Source: Azorinus chamasolen
Taxonomy: Eukaryota; Mollusca; Bivalvia; Cardiida; Solecurtidae
Length of the DNA stretch: 64,000 nucleotides
Direction of reading: 5' to 3'
Assembly: GCA_963576725.1 (NCBI GenBank)
Contig: OY755247.1
Span: 14,634,526 to 14,698,525, forward strand
A model generated the notes under the pieces. That model was not told where the DNA came from. It was given only the letters and a program-made list of their open reading frames with translations, and ran no database searches. This document shows, in pieces, positions 50,679 to 61,742 of this stretch. Numbering within the stretch: the stretch's first letter is position 1; each line of letters begins with the position of its first letter. The translations under genes were made by a program, and so were the position numbers.

Positions 50679-50751
50679 ATCCAAACTGGGACTCGAACCC
50701 AGACCTTCTGTCAATAAATGACAAGATGTCCTCACATTAGACCATTTGGAC
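50679..50751 (-). tRNA. tRNA-like sequence, probable pseudogene or SINE head
   Basis: The minus strand folds with a 7-bp acceptor stem (gtccaaa with tttggat), a 4-bp D stem (gtct/ggac), a perfect T arm (ctggg-ttcgagt-cccag) and a 5-bp anticodon-like stem (ttgtc/gacag) around loop atttatt. Three bases, not one, separate the D and anticodon stems. The loop would place UUA as anticodon, which reads the stop codon UAA, and position 37 is not a purine. I therefore favour a tRNA pseudogene or SINE head over a working tRNA. Confidence 0.5.
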
Positions 50752-50819
50752 AAAATGAACTGCTATTTGCACTTACAATTTAGTTTTGAAAACTTTCCAC
50801 CAATCGAGTGTTGGGCTTC

Positions 50820-51305
50820 CAAGCTAGTGCTTTATGCGGGGATTTCCATGGGTGTAGCTGTAAGACTGGATCGTGCTTACCCAGTGCGCTCTGTACTGCT
50901 TAGTCCTGTACTTCCAAAGGTTTTTTCTACCTTCACTGTCATATCTCCCGGCCAACTGTCATTGCGCAGAAGCACCACAGCACTCGGGATTTTCCAGTTG
51001 CTGTTTTTCCCGGCAGACCCCTGTGGGAACTCCAGTTTTTTCTACCTTCGTTGCAACGTCCTGGCCATCAGCCATTGGAACTGTCTTTGCATGGCCGCAT
51101 CACTTGTGCTCGGGATTTTCCTCAGTTGCTGTTGTGTCCTTGCAGACGCCTGTGGGAACTCTTGTCGCATGTTCGCGCCACGGGAACCTATGGCCGGGAT
51201 TTTCTGCTGTCGCAGTCGTGTTGCGCTAACCCTGTTGGGAACTTGCATCACATGGCCGTGCCACAGAGGCCTGTACTTCCATGGCATGCTGGGCATGCAT
51301 AAATA
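50820..51305 (+). repeat. Array edge: A+ fused directly to B+
   Basis: The first monomer enters at agctagtgctttatgcgggg. A+ sequence runs to tgtgggaactccag, then jumps straight into B+ (ttttttctaccttcgttgca). The A+|A- dyad present in inner units is missing. The edge unit is also more diverged (cactcgggattttccagttg), as is typical of satellite borders. Confidence 0.75.
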
Positions 51306-51603
51306 GCACCTACCAATAGGCGGTCACCACCTTCCATCTAGGCCTGTGTTTAGAAGGGCAGCGGCATGATTGGGCCTGTGGTCCCGTGGTGGGCTCTGGT
51401 ACTCGTGCCGCATGGCCATTTGAGCCGAGGTCCTGTTCCTTCCACACAGCAGACTCCCAAGGCCCAAGATGTACGAGCCAGGACTGCCAATTTCTGTGGT
51501 TCCATGCAGATTTCCATGTTTTGGACTGGGTTACACATAGACTTGCAGGGAGACCCGGAACAGGGACTGCCCCAGTCCCACTGTGCATGCCCGGTCGTGG
51601 GGC

Positions 51604-51669
51604 CTTGAGCTTTCACCGGGGACTGCATTTGACTTGGGCCTTGAGCTTTCACCGGGGACTGCATTTGAC
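51604..51669 (+). repeat. 32-bp tandem duplication private to the first unit
   Basis: cttgagctttcaccggggac then tgcatttgactt occurs twice in a row, separated by gggc. Other units have one copy (with gtcattgactt). Confidence 0.85.
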
Positions 51670-51835
51670 TTCTGCCATACGCTGTGGCTGAAATTGTTCC
51701 TTGCTTCCACAGACCGCATCAACTCCTATGACAGGTTCTGGGAACTAATGTTGCATGGCTGTGGCCCCATTGCTTCCACCGGTCAGACTCCAATGACCCT
51801 GAGTTGCCCGTGCTCGGACTGCAGAGTCCCGTGTT

Positions 51836-54308
51836 TCCACGGGAAGTTCCCTCAGCCCTATCACAGGCGACTCGGGGTTTTAGAAGCCCAACCGGTGAAA
51901 ACAAAGGGTCCATGGTCGTCACGCAACATTAGTTCCCAGAACCTGTCATAGTAATGTTCGCAGTCTGAGGAAGCAAGGAGCCATTTCAGCCACGGCGCAT
52001 GGCAGAAGTCAATGGCAGTCCCCGGTGACAGCTCAAGGCCCAACGACCAAGCATGAACAGTGGGACTAGGGCAGTCCCTGTTCTGGGGCTCCCTGCATGT
52101 CTATGTGTAACCCACAGGCCAAAACATGGAAATCTGCATGGAATCACAGAAATTTGCAGTCCTGGCGCGTACTTCTTGGGCCTTGGGAGACTGCAGTGTG
52201 GAAGGAACAGGACATCGGCTCAAATTGCCATGCGGCATGAGTACCAGAGCCCATCGCAGGACCACAGGCCCAATCGTGCAGCTGCCCTTCTAAGCGCAGG
52301 CTTAGGTGGATGGTGATGACCGACTACACCCTATTGGTAGGTGCTGTTCATGCATGCCAAGCCTGTCATGGAGGCATGGGCCAATGTGGCACGGCCATGT
52401 GATGCAAGTTCCCAACCAGTTTGGAGCCACACAATGGCGATAGCAGAAAATCCCGACCACAGGTCCCTGTGGCGCAAACATGCAACAAGAATTCCCACAG
52501 GGGTATGCCGGGACACAACATCAACCGTGGAAAATCCTGAGCACAAGTGGTGCAGCCATGCGAAGACAGTTCCAATGGCAGAAGGCCAGGACGTGGCAAG
52601 AAAGGTAGAAAAACCCTTTGGAAGTATGGGGTTTAGCAGTTCAGACGGCACACTGAGAGCCTGACATTGGAGCACGGTCCAGACATACAGCTGCACCTCT
52701 GTCCACTGCAGCAGTGGGGCGCAAGCATGTGTGGGGCCATGAAGCCTGTGCTTCACAAGGGGCTGCGAAGCTAGTGCTTCATGTGGGGATTTCCACGGGT
52801 GCAGCTGCAAGACTGGTACGTGCTTACCCAGTGCGCTCTGTACTGCTTAGTCCTGTACTTCCAAAGGTTTTTTCTACCTTCACTGCCACATCTCCCGGCC
52901 AACTGTTATTGCGCAGAAGCACCACAGGGTTTTCCTGTTGCTGTTGTATCTCGGCAGACCCCTGTGGGAACTCCTGTTGCATGTCGGCACCGCAGAGTCC
53001 TGTGCATGGGATTTTCCATTCACGGTCGTTTCCCGTCCACCTCATTGGCAACTTGCATTGCATGCCCGCGCCACAGGGGACCAGGCTTCCAATTTTCCAA
53101 CTGGTTTGGTGTGACATGACAGTGATTGGAAAATCCCATGTACAGGCCACTGTGGCACTGACTACAACAGGAGTTCCCACAGGGGTCTGCCGGTACACAA
53201 CAGCAACTGGGAAATCCCGAGTACAGTGTCCTGTGGTGCTTCCCCACAACGACAGTTGGTTGGGATGTGACAGTGGAGATAGAAAATACCAATGGAAGTA
53301 CAGAACTAAGCAGTACAGACCGCACAGGGTGAGCACCGTCCAGTCTTGCAGCTGCACCGGTGGAAATCCTGGGGTGGAGCAGCACTAGCTTCGCAGCCCC
53401 GCATGAAGCATGGGCTTCATGGCCCCACACGCTTGCGCCCCACTGCTGCAGTCAACAGAGGTGCAGCTGCACGTCTGGACAGTGTTCCAAAGTCAGACTC
53501 TCCGTGCGTGGTCTGGACAGCTAAGCCCCATACTTCCAAAGGTTTTTTTCTACCTTCGTTGCCACGTCCTGGCCATTAGCCATTGGAACTGTCTTTGCAT
53601 GGCCGCATCACTTGTGCTCGGGATTTTCCTCAGTTGCTGTTGTGTCCTTGCAGACGCCTGTGGGAACTCTTGTCGCATGTTCGCGCCACGGGAACCTATG
53701 GTCGGGATTTTCCGCTGTCGCAGTCGTGTTGCGCTAACCCTGTTGGGAACTTGCATCACATGGCCGTGCCACAGAGGCCTGTACTTCCATGGCGGGCTGG
53801 GCATGCATAAACAGCACTACCAATAGGCGGTCACCACCTTCCACCTAGGCCTGTGCTTAGAAGGGCAGTTGCAGGATTGGGCCTGTGGTCCCGTGGTGGG
53901 CTCTGGTACTCGCGCCGCATGGCTATTTGAGCTGAGGTCCTGTTCCTTCCACACAGCAGACTCCCAAGGCCCAAGACGTACGAGCCAGGACTGCCAATTT
54001 CTGTGGTTCCATGCAGATTTCCATGTTTTGGACTGGGTTACACACATAGACTTGCAGGGAGACCCGGAACAGGGACTGCCCCAGTCCCACTGTGCATGCC
54101 CGGTCGTGGGGCCTTGAGCTTTCACCGGGGACTGTCATTGACTTCTGCCATACGCTGTGGCTGAAATTGTTCCTTGCTTCCACAGACCGCATCCACTCCT
54201 ATGACAGGTTCTGGGAACTAATGTTGCATGGCTGTGGCCCCATTGCTTCCACCGGTCAGACTCCCATGACCCTGAGTTGCCCGTGCTCGGACTGCGGAGT
54301 CCCGTGTT
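51836..54308. repeat. Array unit 1 (C- B- A+ A- B+ C+)
   Basis: First complete 2.47-kb unit between C|C dyads. Its A+ block lacks the ggactgctca segment that later units have after accacagg (52927), and its B+ has one extra t in the ttttttt run at 53546. These mark it as slightly older than inner units. Confidence 0.85.
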
Positions 54309-56790
54309 TCCACGGGAAGTTCCTTCAGTCTTATCACAGGCGACTCGGGGTTTTAGAAGTCCAACCGGTGAAAGCAAAGGGTCCATGGTCACGCAACATT
54401 AGTTCCGAGAACCTGTCATAGGAGTGTTCGCAGTCTACGGAAGCAAGGAACCATTTCAGCCACGGCGCATGGCAGAAGTCAATGGCAGTCCCCGGTGACA
54501 GCTCAAGGCCCCACCACCAAGCATGAACAGTGGGACTAGGGCAGTCCCTGTTCTGGGGCTCCCTGCATGCCTATGTGTAACCCACAGGCCAAAACATGGA
54601 AATCTGCATGGAATCACAGAAATTTGCAGTCCTGGCACGTACTTCTTGGGCCTTGGGAGACTGCAGTGTGGAAGGAACAGGACATCGGCTCAAATGGCCA
54701 TGCGGCATGAGTACCAGAGCCCACCGCAGGACCACAGGCCCAATCGTGCAGCTGCCCTTCCAAGCGCAGGCTTAGGTTGATGGTGGTGACAGACTACACC
54801 CTATTGGTAGGTGCTTTTCATGCATGCCCAGCCTGTCATGGAGGCATGGGCCAATGTGGCACGGCCATGTGATGCAAGTTCCCAACCAGTTTGGAGCCAC
54901 ACAATGGCGATAGCAGAAAATCCCGACCACAGGTCCCTGTGGCGCAAACATGCAACAAGAATTCCCACAGGGGTATGCCGGGACACAACATCAACCGTGG
55001 AAAATCCTGAGCACAAGTGGTGCAGCCATGCAAAGACAGTTCCAATGGCAGAAGGCCAGGACGTGGCAAGAAAGGTAGAAAAACCCTTTGGAAGTATGGG
55101 GTTTAGCAGTTCAGACGGCACACTGAGAGCCTGACATTGGAGCACGGTCCAGACATACAGCTGCACCTCTGTCCACTGCAGCAGTGGGGCGCAAGCATGT
55201 GTGGGGCCATGAAGCCTGTGCTTCACAAGGGGCTGCGAAGCTAGTGCTTCATGTGGGGATTTCCACGGGTGCAGCTGCAAGACTGGTACGTGCTTACCCA
55301 GTGCGCTCTGTACTGCTTAGTCCTGTACTTCCAAAGGTTTTTTCTACCTTCACTGCCACATCTCCCGGCCAACTGTTATTGCGCAGAAGCACCACAGGGG
55401 ACTGCTCAGGATTTTCCTGTTGCTGTTGTATCTCGGCAGACCCCTGTGGGAACTCCTGTTGCATGTCGGCACCGCAGAGTCCTGTGCATGGGATTTTCCA
55501 TTCACGGTCGTTTCCCGTCCACCTCATTGGCAACTTGCATTGCATGCCCGCGCCACAGGGGACCAGGCTTCCAAGTTTCCAACTGGTTTGGTGTGACATG
55601 ACAGTGATTGGAAAATCCCATGTACAGGCCACTGTGGCACTGACTACAACAGGAGTTCCCACAGGGGTCTGCCGGTACACAACAGCAACTGGAAAATCCC
55701 GAGTACAGTGTCCTGTGGTGCTTCCCCACAACGACAGTTGGTTGGGATGTGACGGTGGAGATAGAAAATACCAATGGAAGTACAGAACTAAGCAGTACAG
55801 ACCGCACAGGGTGAGCACCGTCCAGTCTTGCAGCTGCACCGGTGGAAATCCTGGGGTGGAGCAGCACTAGCTTCGCAGCCCCGCATGAAGCATGGGCTTC
55901 ATGGCCCCACACGCTTGCGCCCCACTGCTGCAGTCAACAGAGGTGCAGCTGCACGTCTGGACAGTGCTCCAAAGTCAGACTCTCCGTCCGTGGTCTGGAC
56001 TGCTAAGCCCCATACTTCCAAAGGTTTTTTCTACCTTCGTTGCCACGTCCTGGCCATCAGCCATTGGAACTGTCTTTGCATGGCCGCATCACTTGTGCTC
56101 GGGATTTTCCTCAGTTGCTGTTGTGTCCTTGCAGACGCCTGTGGGAACTCTTGTCGCCTGTTCGCGCCACGGGCACCTATGGTCGGGATTTTCCGCTGTC
56201 GCAGTCGTGTTGCGCTAACCCTGTTGGGAACTTGCATCACATGGCCGTGCCACAGAGGCCTGTACTTCCATGGCGGGCTGGGCATGCATAAACAGCACCT
56301 ACCAATAGGCGGTCACCACCTTCCACCTAGGCCTGTGCTTAGAAGGGCAGTTGCAGGATTGGGCCTGTGGTCCCGTGGTGGGCTCTGGTACTCGCGCCGC
56401 ATGGCCATTTGAGCTGAGGTCCTGTTCCTTCCACACAGCAGACTCCCAAGGCCCAATACGTACGAGCCAGGACTGCCAATTTCTGTGGTTCCATGCAGAT
56501 TTCCATGTTTTGGACTGGGTTACACACATAGACTTGCAGGGAGACCCGGAACAGGGACTGCCCCAGTCCCACTGTACATGCCCTGTCGTGGGGCCTTGAG
56601 CTTTCACCGGGGACTGTCATTGACTTCTGCCATACGCTGTGGCTGAAATTGTTCCTTGCTTCCACAGACCGCATCCACTCCTATGACAGGTTCTGGGAAC
56701 TAATGTTGCATGGCTGTGGCCCCATTGCTTCCACCGGTCAGACTCCCATGACCCTGAGTTGCCCGTGCTCGGACTGCGGAGTCCCGTGTT
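54309..56790. repeat. Array unit 2
   Basis: 2482 bp with all six blocks present. A+|A- centre is at about 55554. Confidence 0.88.
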
Positions 56791-59271
56791 TCCACGGGAA
56801 GTTCCCTCAGTCCTATCACAGGCGACTCTGGGTTTTAGAAGCCCAACCGGTGAAAGCAAAGGGTCCATGGTCACGCAACATTAGTTCCCAGAACCTGTCA
56901 TAGGAGTGTTCGCAGTCTGAGGAAGCAAGGAACCATTTCAGCCACGGCGCATGGTAGAAGTCAATGGCAGTCCCTGGTGACAGCTCAAGGCCCCACGACC
57001 AAGCATGAACAGTGGGACTAGGGCAGTCCCTGTTCTGGGGCTCCATGCATGCCTTTATGTAACCCACAAGCCAAAACATGGAAATCTGCATGGAATCACA
57101 GAAATTTGCAGTCCTGGCACGTACTTCTTGGGCCTTGGGAGACTGCTGTGTGGAAGGAACAGGACATCGGTTCAAATGACCATGCGGCATGAGTACCAGA
57201 GCCCACCGCAGAACCACAGGCCCAATCGTGCAGCTGCCCTTCTAAGCGCAGGCTTAGGTGGATGGTGGTGACCGACTATACCCTATTGGTAGGTGCTATT
57301 CATGCATGCCCAGCCTGTCATGGAGGCATGGGCCAATGTGGCGCGGCCATGTGATACAAGTTCCCAACTAGTTTGGAGCCACACAATGGCGACAGCAGAA
57401 AATCCCGACCACATGTCCCTGTGGCGCAAACATGCAACAAGAGTTCCCACAGGGGTCTGCCGGGACACATCAGCAACCGTGGAAAATCCTGAGCACAAGT
57501 GGTGCAGCCATGCGAAGACAGTTCTAATGGCAGAAGGCCAGGACGTGGCAACAAAGGTAGAAAAACCCTTTGGAAGTATGGGGCTTAGCAGTTCAGACGG
57601 CACACTGAGAGCCTGACATTGGAGCACGGTCCAGACATACAGCTGCACCTCTGTCCACTGCAGCAGTGGGGCGCAAGCGTGTGTGGGGCCATGAAGCCTG
57701 TGCTTCACAAGGGGCTGCGAAGCTAGTGCTTCATGTGGGGATTTCCACGGGTGCAGCTGCAAGACTGGTCCGTGCTTACCCAGTGCGCTCTGCACTGCTT
57801 AGTCCTGTACTTCCAAAGGTTTTTTCTACCTTCACTGTCACATCTCCCGGCCAACTGTTATTGCGCAGAAGCACCACAGGGGACTGCTCAGGATTTTCCT
57901 GTTGCCGTTGTATCTCGGCAGACCCCTGTGGGAACTCCTGTTGCATGTCAGCACCGCAGAGTCCTGTGTATGGGATTTTCCATTCACGGTCGTTTCCCGT
58001 CCACCTCATTGGCAACTCGCATAGCATGCCCGCGCCAAAGTGGCCCATGCTTCCAAGTTTCCAACTGGTTTGGTGTGACATGACAGTGATTGGAAATCCC
58101 ATGTACAGGCCACTGTGGCGCTGACTACAACAGGAGTTCCCACAGGGGTCTGCCGGGACACAACAGCAACTGGAAAATCCCGAGTACAGTGTCCTGTGGT
58201 GCTTCCCCGCAACGATAGTTGGTCGGGATGCGACAGTGAAGATAGAAAATACCAATGGAAGTACAGAACTAAGCAGAACAGACCGCACAGGGTGAGCACG
58301 GTCCAGTCTTGCAGCTGCACCGGTGGAAATCCTGGCGTGGAGCAGCACTAGCTTCGCAGCCCCGCATGAAGCATGGGCTTCATGGTCCCACACGCTTGCG
58401 CCCCACTGCTGCAGTCAACAGAGGTGCAGCTGCACGTCTGGACAGTGCTCCAAAGTCAGACTCTCCGTGCGTGGTCTGGACTGCTAAGCCCCATACTTCC
58501 AAAGGTTTTTTCTACCTTCGTTGCCACGTCCTGGCCATAAGCCATTGGAACTGTCTTTGCATGGCCGCATCACTTGTGCTCGGGATTTTCCTCAGTTGCT
58601 GTTGTGTCCTTGCAGACGCCTGTGGGAACTCTTGTCGCATGTTCGCACCACGGGCACCTATGGTCGGGATTTTCCAATGTCGCAGTCGTGTTGCGCTAAC
58701 CCTGTTGGGAACTTGCATCACATGGCCGTGCCACAGAGGCCTGTACTTCCATGGCGGGCTGGGCATGCATAAACAGCACCTACCAATAGGCGGTCACCAC
58801 CTTCCACCTAGGCCTGTGCTTAGAAGGGCAGTTGCAGGATTGGGCCTGTGGTCCCGTGGTGGGCTCTGGTACTCGCGCCGCATGGCCATTTGAGCTGAGG
58901 TCCTGTTCCTTCCACACAGCAGACTCCCAAGGCCCAAGACGTACGAGCCAGGACTGCCAATTTCTGTGGTTCCATGCAGATTTCCATGTTTTGGACTGGG
59001 TTACACACATAGACTTGCAGGGAGACCCGGAACAGGGACTGCCCCAGTCCCACTGTGCATGCCCGGTCGTGGGGCCTTGAGCTTTCACCGGGGACTGTCA
59101 TTGACTTCTGCCATACGCTGTGGCTGAAATTGTTCCTTGCTTCCACAGACCGCATCCACTCCTATGACAGGTTCTGGGAACTAATGTTGCATGGCTGTGG
59201 CCCCATTGCTTCCACCGGTCAGACTCCCATGACCCTGAGTTGCCCGTGCTCGGACTGCGGAGTCCCGTGTT
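56791..59271. repeat. Array unit 3
   Basis: 2481 bp. It shares private variants with unit 5 (gtgatacaagttcccaac, gacacatcagcaaccgtgg, ggctccatgcatgcctttat), while units 2 and 4 share others. This alternation suggests an AB-type higher-order pattern. Confidence 0.85.
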
Positions 59272-61742
59272 TCCACGGGAAGTTCCTTCAGTCTTATCAC
59301 AGGCGACTCGGGGTTTTAGAAGTCCAACCGGTGAAAGCAAAGGGTCCATGGTCACGCAACATTAGTTCCGAGAACCTGTCATAGGAGTGTTCGCAGTCTA
59401 CGGAAGCAAGGAACCATTTCAGCCACGGCGCATGGCAGAAGTCAATGGCAGTCCCTGGTGACAGCTCAAGGCCCCACCACCAAGCATGAACAGTGGGACT
59501 AGGGCAGTCCCTGTTCTGGGGCTCCCTGCATGCCTATGTGTAACCCACAGGCCAAAACATGGAAATCTGCATGGAATCACAGAAATTTGCAGTCCTGGCA
59601 CGTACTTCTTGGGCCTTGGGAGACTGCAGTGTGGAAGGAACAGGACATCGGCTCAAATGGCCATGCGGCATGAGTACCAGAGCCCACCGCGGGACCACAG
59701 GCCCAATCGTGCAGCTGCCCTTCTAAGCGCAGGCTTAGGTAGATGGTGGTGACAGACTACACCCTATTGGTAGGTGCTTTTCATGCATGCCAAGCCTGTC
59801 ATGGAGGCATGGGCCAATGTGGCACGGCCATGTGATGCAAGTTCCCAACCAGTTTGGAGCCACACAATGGCGATAGCAGAAAATCCCGACCACAGGTCCC
59901 TGTGGCGCAAACATGCAACAAGAATTCCCACAGGGGTATGCCGGGACACAACATCAACCGTGGAAAATCCTGAGCACAAGTGGTGCAGCCATGCGAAGAC
60001 AGTTCCAATGGCAGAAGGCCAGGACGTGGCAAGAAAGGTAGAAAAACCCTTTGGAAGTATGGGGTTTAGCAGTTCAGACGGCACACTGAGAGCCTGACAT
60101 TGGAGCACGGTCCAGACATACAGCTGCACCTCTGTCCACTGCTTCAGTGGGGCGCAAGCATGTGTGGGGCCATGAAGCCTGTGCTTCACAAGGGGCTGCG
60201 AAGCTAGTGCTTCATGTGGGGATTTCCACGAATGCAGCTGCAAGACTGGTACGTGCTTACCCAGTGCGCTCTGTACTGCTTAGTCCTGTACTTCCAAAGG
60301 TTTTTTCTACCTTCACTGCCACATCTCCCGGCCAACTGTTATTGCGCAGAAGCACCACAGGGGACTGCTCAGGATTTTCCTGTTGCTGTTGTATCTCGGC
60401 AGACCCCTGTGGGAACTCCTGTTGCATGTCGGCACCGCAGAGTCCTGTGCATGGGATTTTCCATTCACGGTCGTTTCCCGTCCACCTCATTGGCAACTTG
60501 CATTGCATGCCCGCGCCACAGGGGACCAGGCTTCCAAGTTTCCAACTGGTTTGGTGTGACATGACAGTGATTGGAAAATCCCATGTACAGGCCACTGTGG
60601 CACTGACTACAACAGGAGTTCCCACAGGGGTCTGCCGGTACACAACAGCAACTGGAAAATCCCGAGTACAGTGTCCTGTGGTGCTTCCCCACAACGACAG
60701 TTGGTTGGGATGTGACAGTGGAGATAGAAAATACCAATGGAAGTACAGAACTAAGCAGTACAGACCGCACCGTCCAGTCTTGCAGCTGCACCGGTGGAAA
60801 TCCTGGGGTGGAGCAGCACTAGCTTCGCAGCCCCGCATGAAGCATGGGCTTCATGGCCCCACACGCTTGCGCCCCACTGCTGCAGTCAACAGAGGTGCAG
60901 CTGCACGTCTGGACAGTGCTCCAAAGTCAGACTCTCCGTGCGTGGTCTGGACTGCTAAGCCCCATACTTCCAAAGGTTTTTTCTACCTTCGTTGCCACGT
61001 CCTGGCCATCAGCCATTGGAACTGTCTTTGCATGGCCGCATCACTTGTGCTCGGGATTTTCCTCAGTTGCTGTTGTGTCCTTGCAGACGCCTGTGGGAAC
61101 TCTTGTCGCATGTTCGCGCCACGGGCACCTATGGTCGGGATTTTCCGCTGTCGCAGTCGTGTTGCGCTAACCCTGTTGGGAACTTGCATCACATGGCCGT
61201 GCCACAGAGGCCTGTACTTCCATGGTGGGCTGGGCATGCATAAACAGCACCTACCAATAGGCGGTCACCACCTTCCACCTAGGCCTGTGCTTAGAAGGGC
61301 AGTTGCAGGATTGGGCCTGTGGTCCCGTGGTGGGCTCTGGTACTCGCGCCGCATGGCCATTTGAGCTGAGGTCCTGTTCCTTCCACACAGCAGACTCCCA
61401 AGGCCCAAGACGTACGAGCCAGGACTGCCAATTTCTGTGGTTCCATGCAGATTTCCATGTTTTGGACTGGGTTACACACATAGACTTGCAGGGAGACCCG
61501 GAACAGGGACTGCCCCAGTCCCACTGTGCATGCCCGGTCGTGGGGCCTTGAGCTTTCACCGGGGACTGTCATTGACTTCTGCCATACGCTGTGGCTGAAA
61601 TTGTTCCTTGCTTCCACAGACCGCATCCACTCCTATGACAGGTTCTGGGAACTAATGTTGCATGGCTGTGGCCCCATTGCTTCCACCGGTCAGACTCCCA
61701 TGACCCTGAGTTGCCCGTGCTCGGACTGCGGAGTCCCGTGTT
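59272..61742. repeat. Array unit 4, with an 11-bp deletion
   Basis: 2471 bp. At about 60769, accgcaccgtccag replaces accgcacagggtgagcaccg(tccag), an 11-bp loss between two GCAC repeats. The loss joins two frames into the longest open frame of the window (405 codons, 60147-61364). This is chance, not a gene. Confidence 0.85.
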
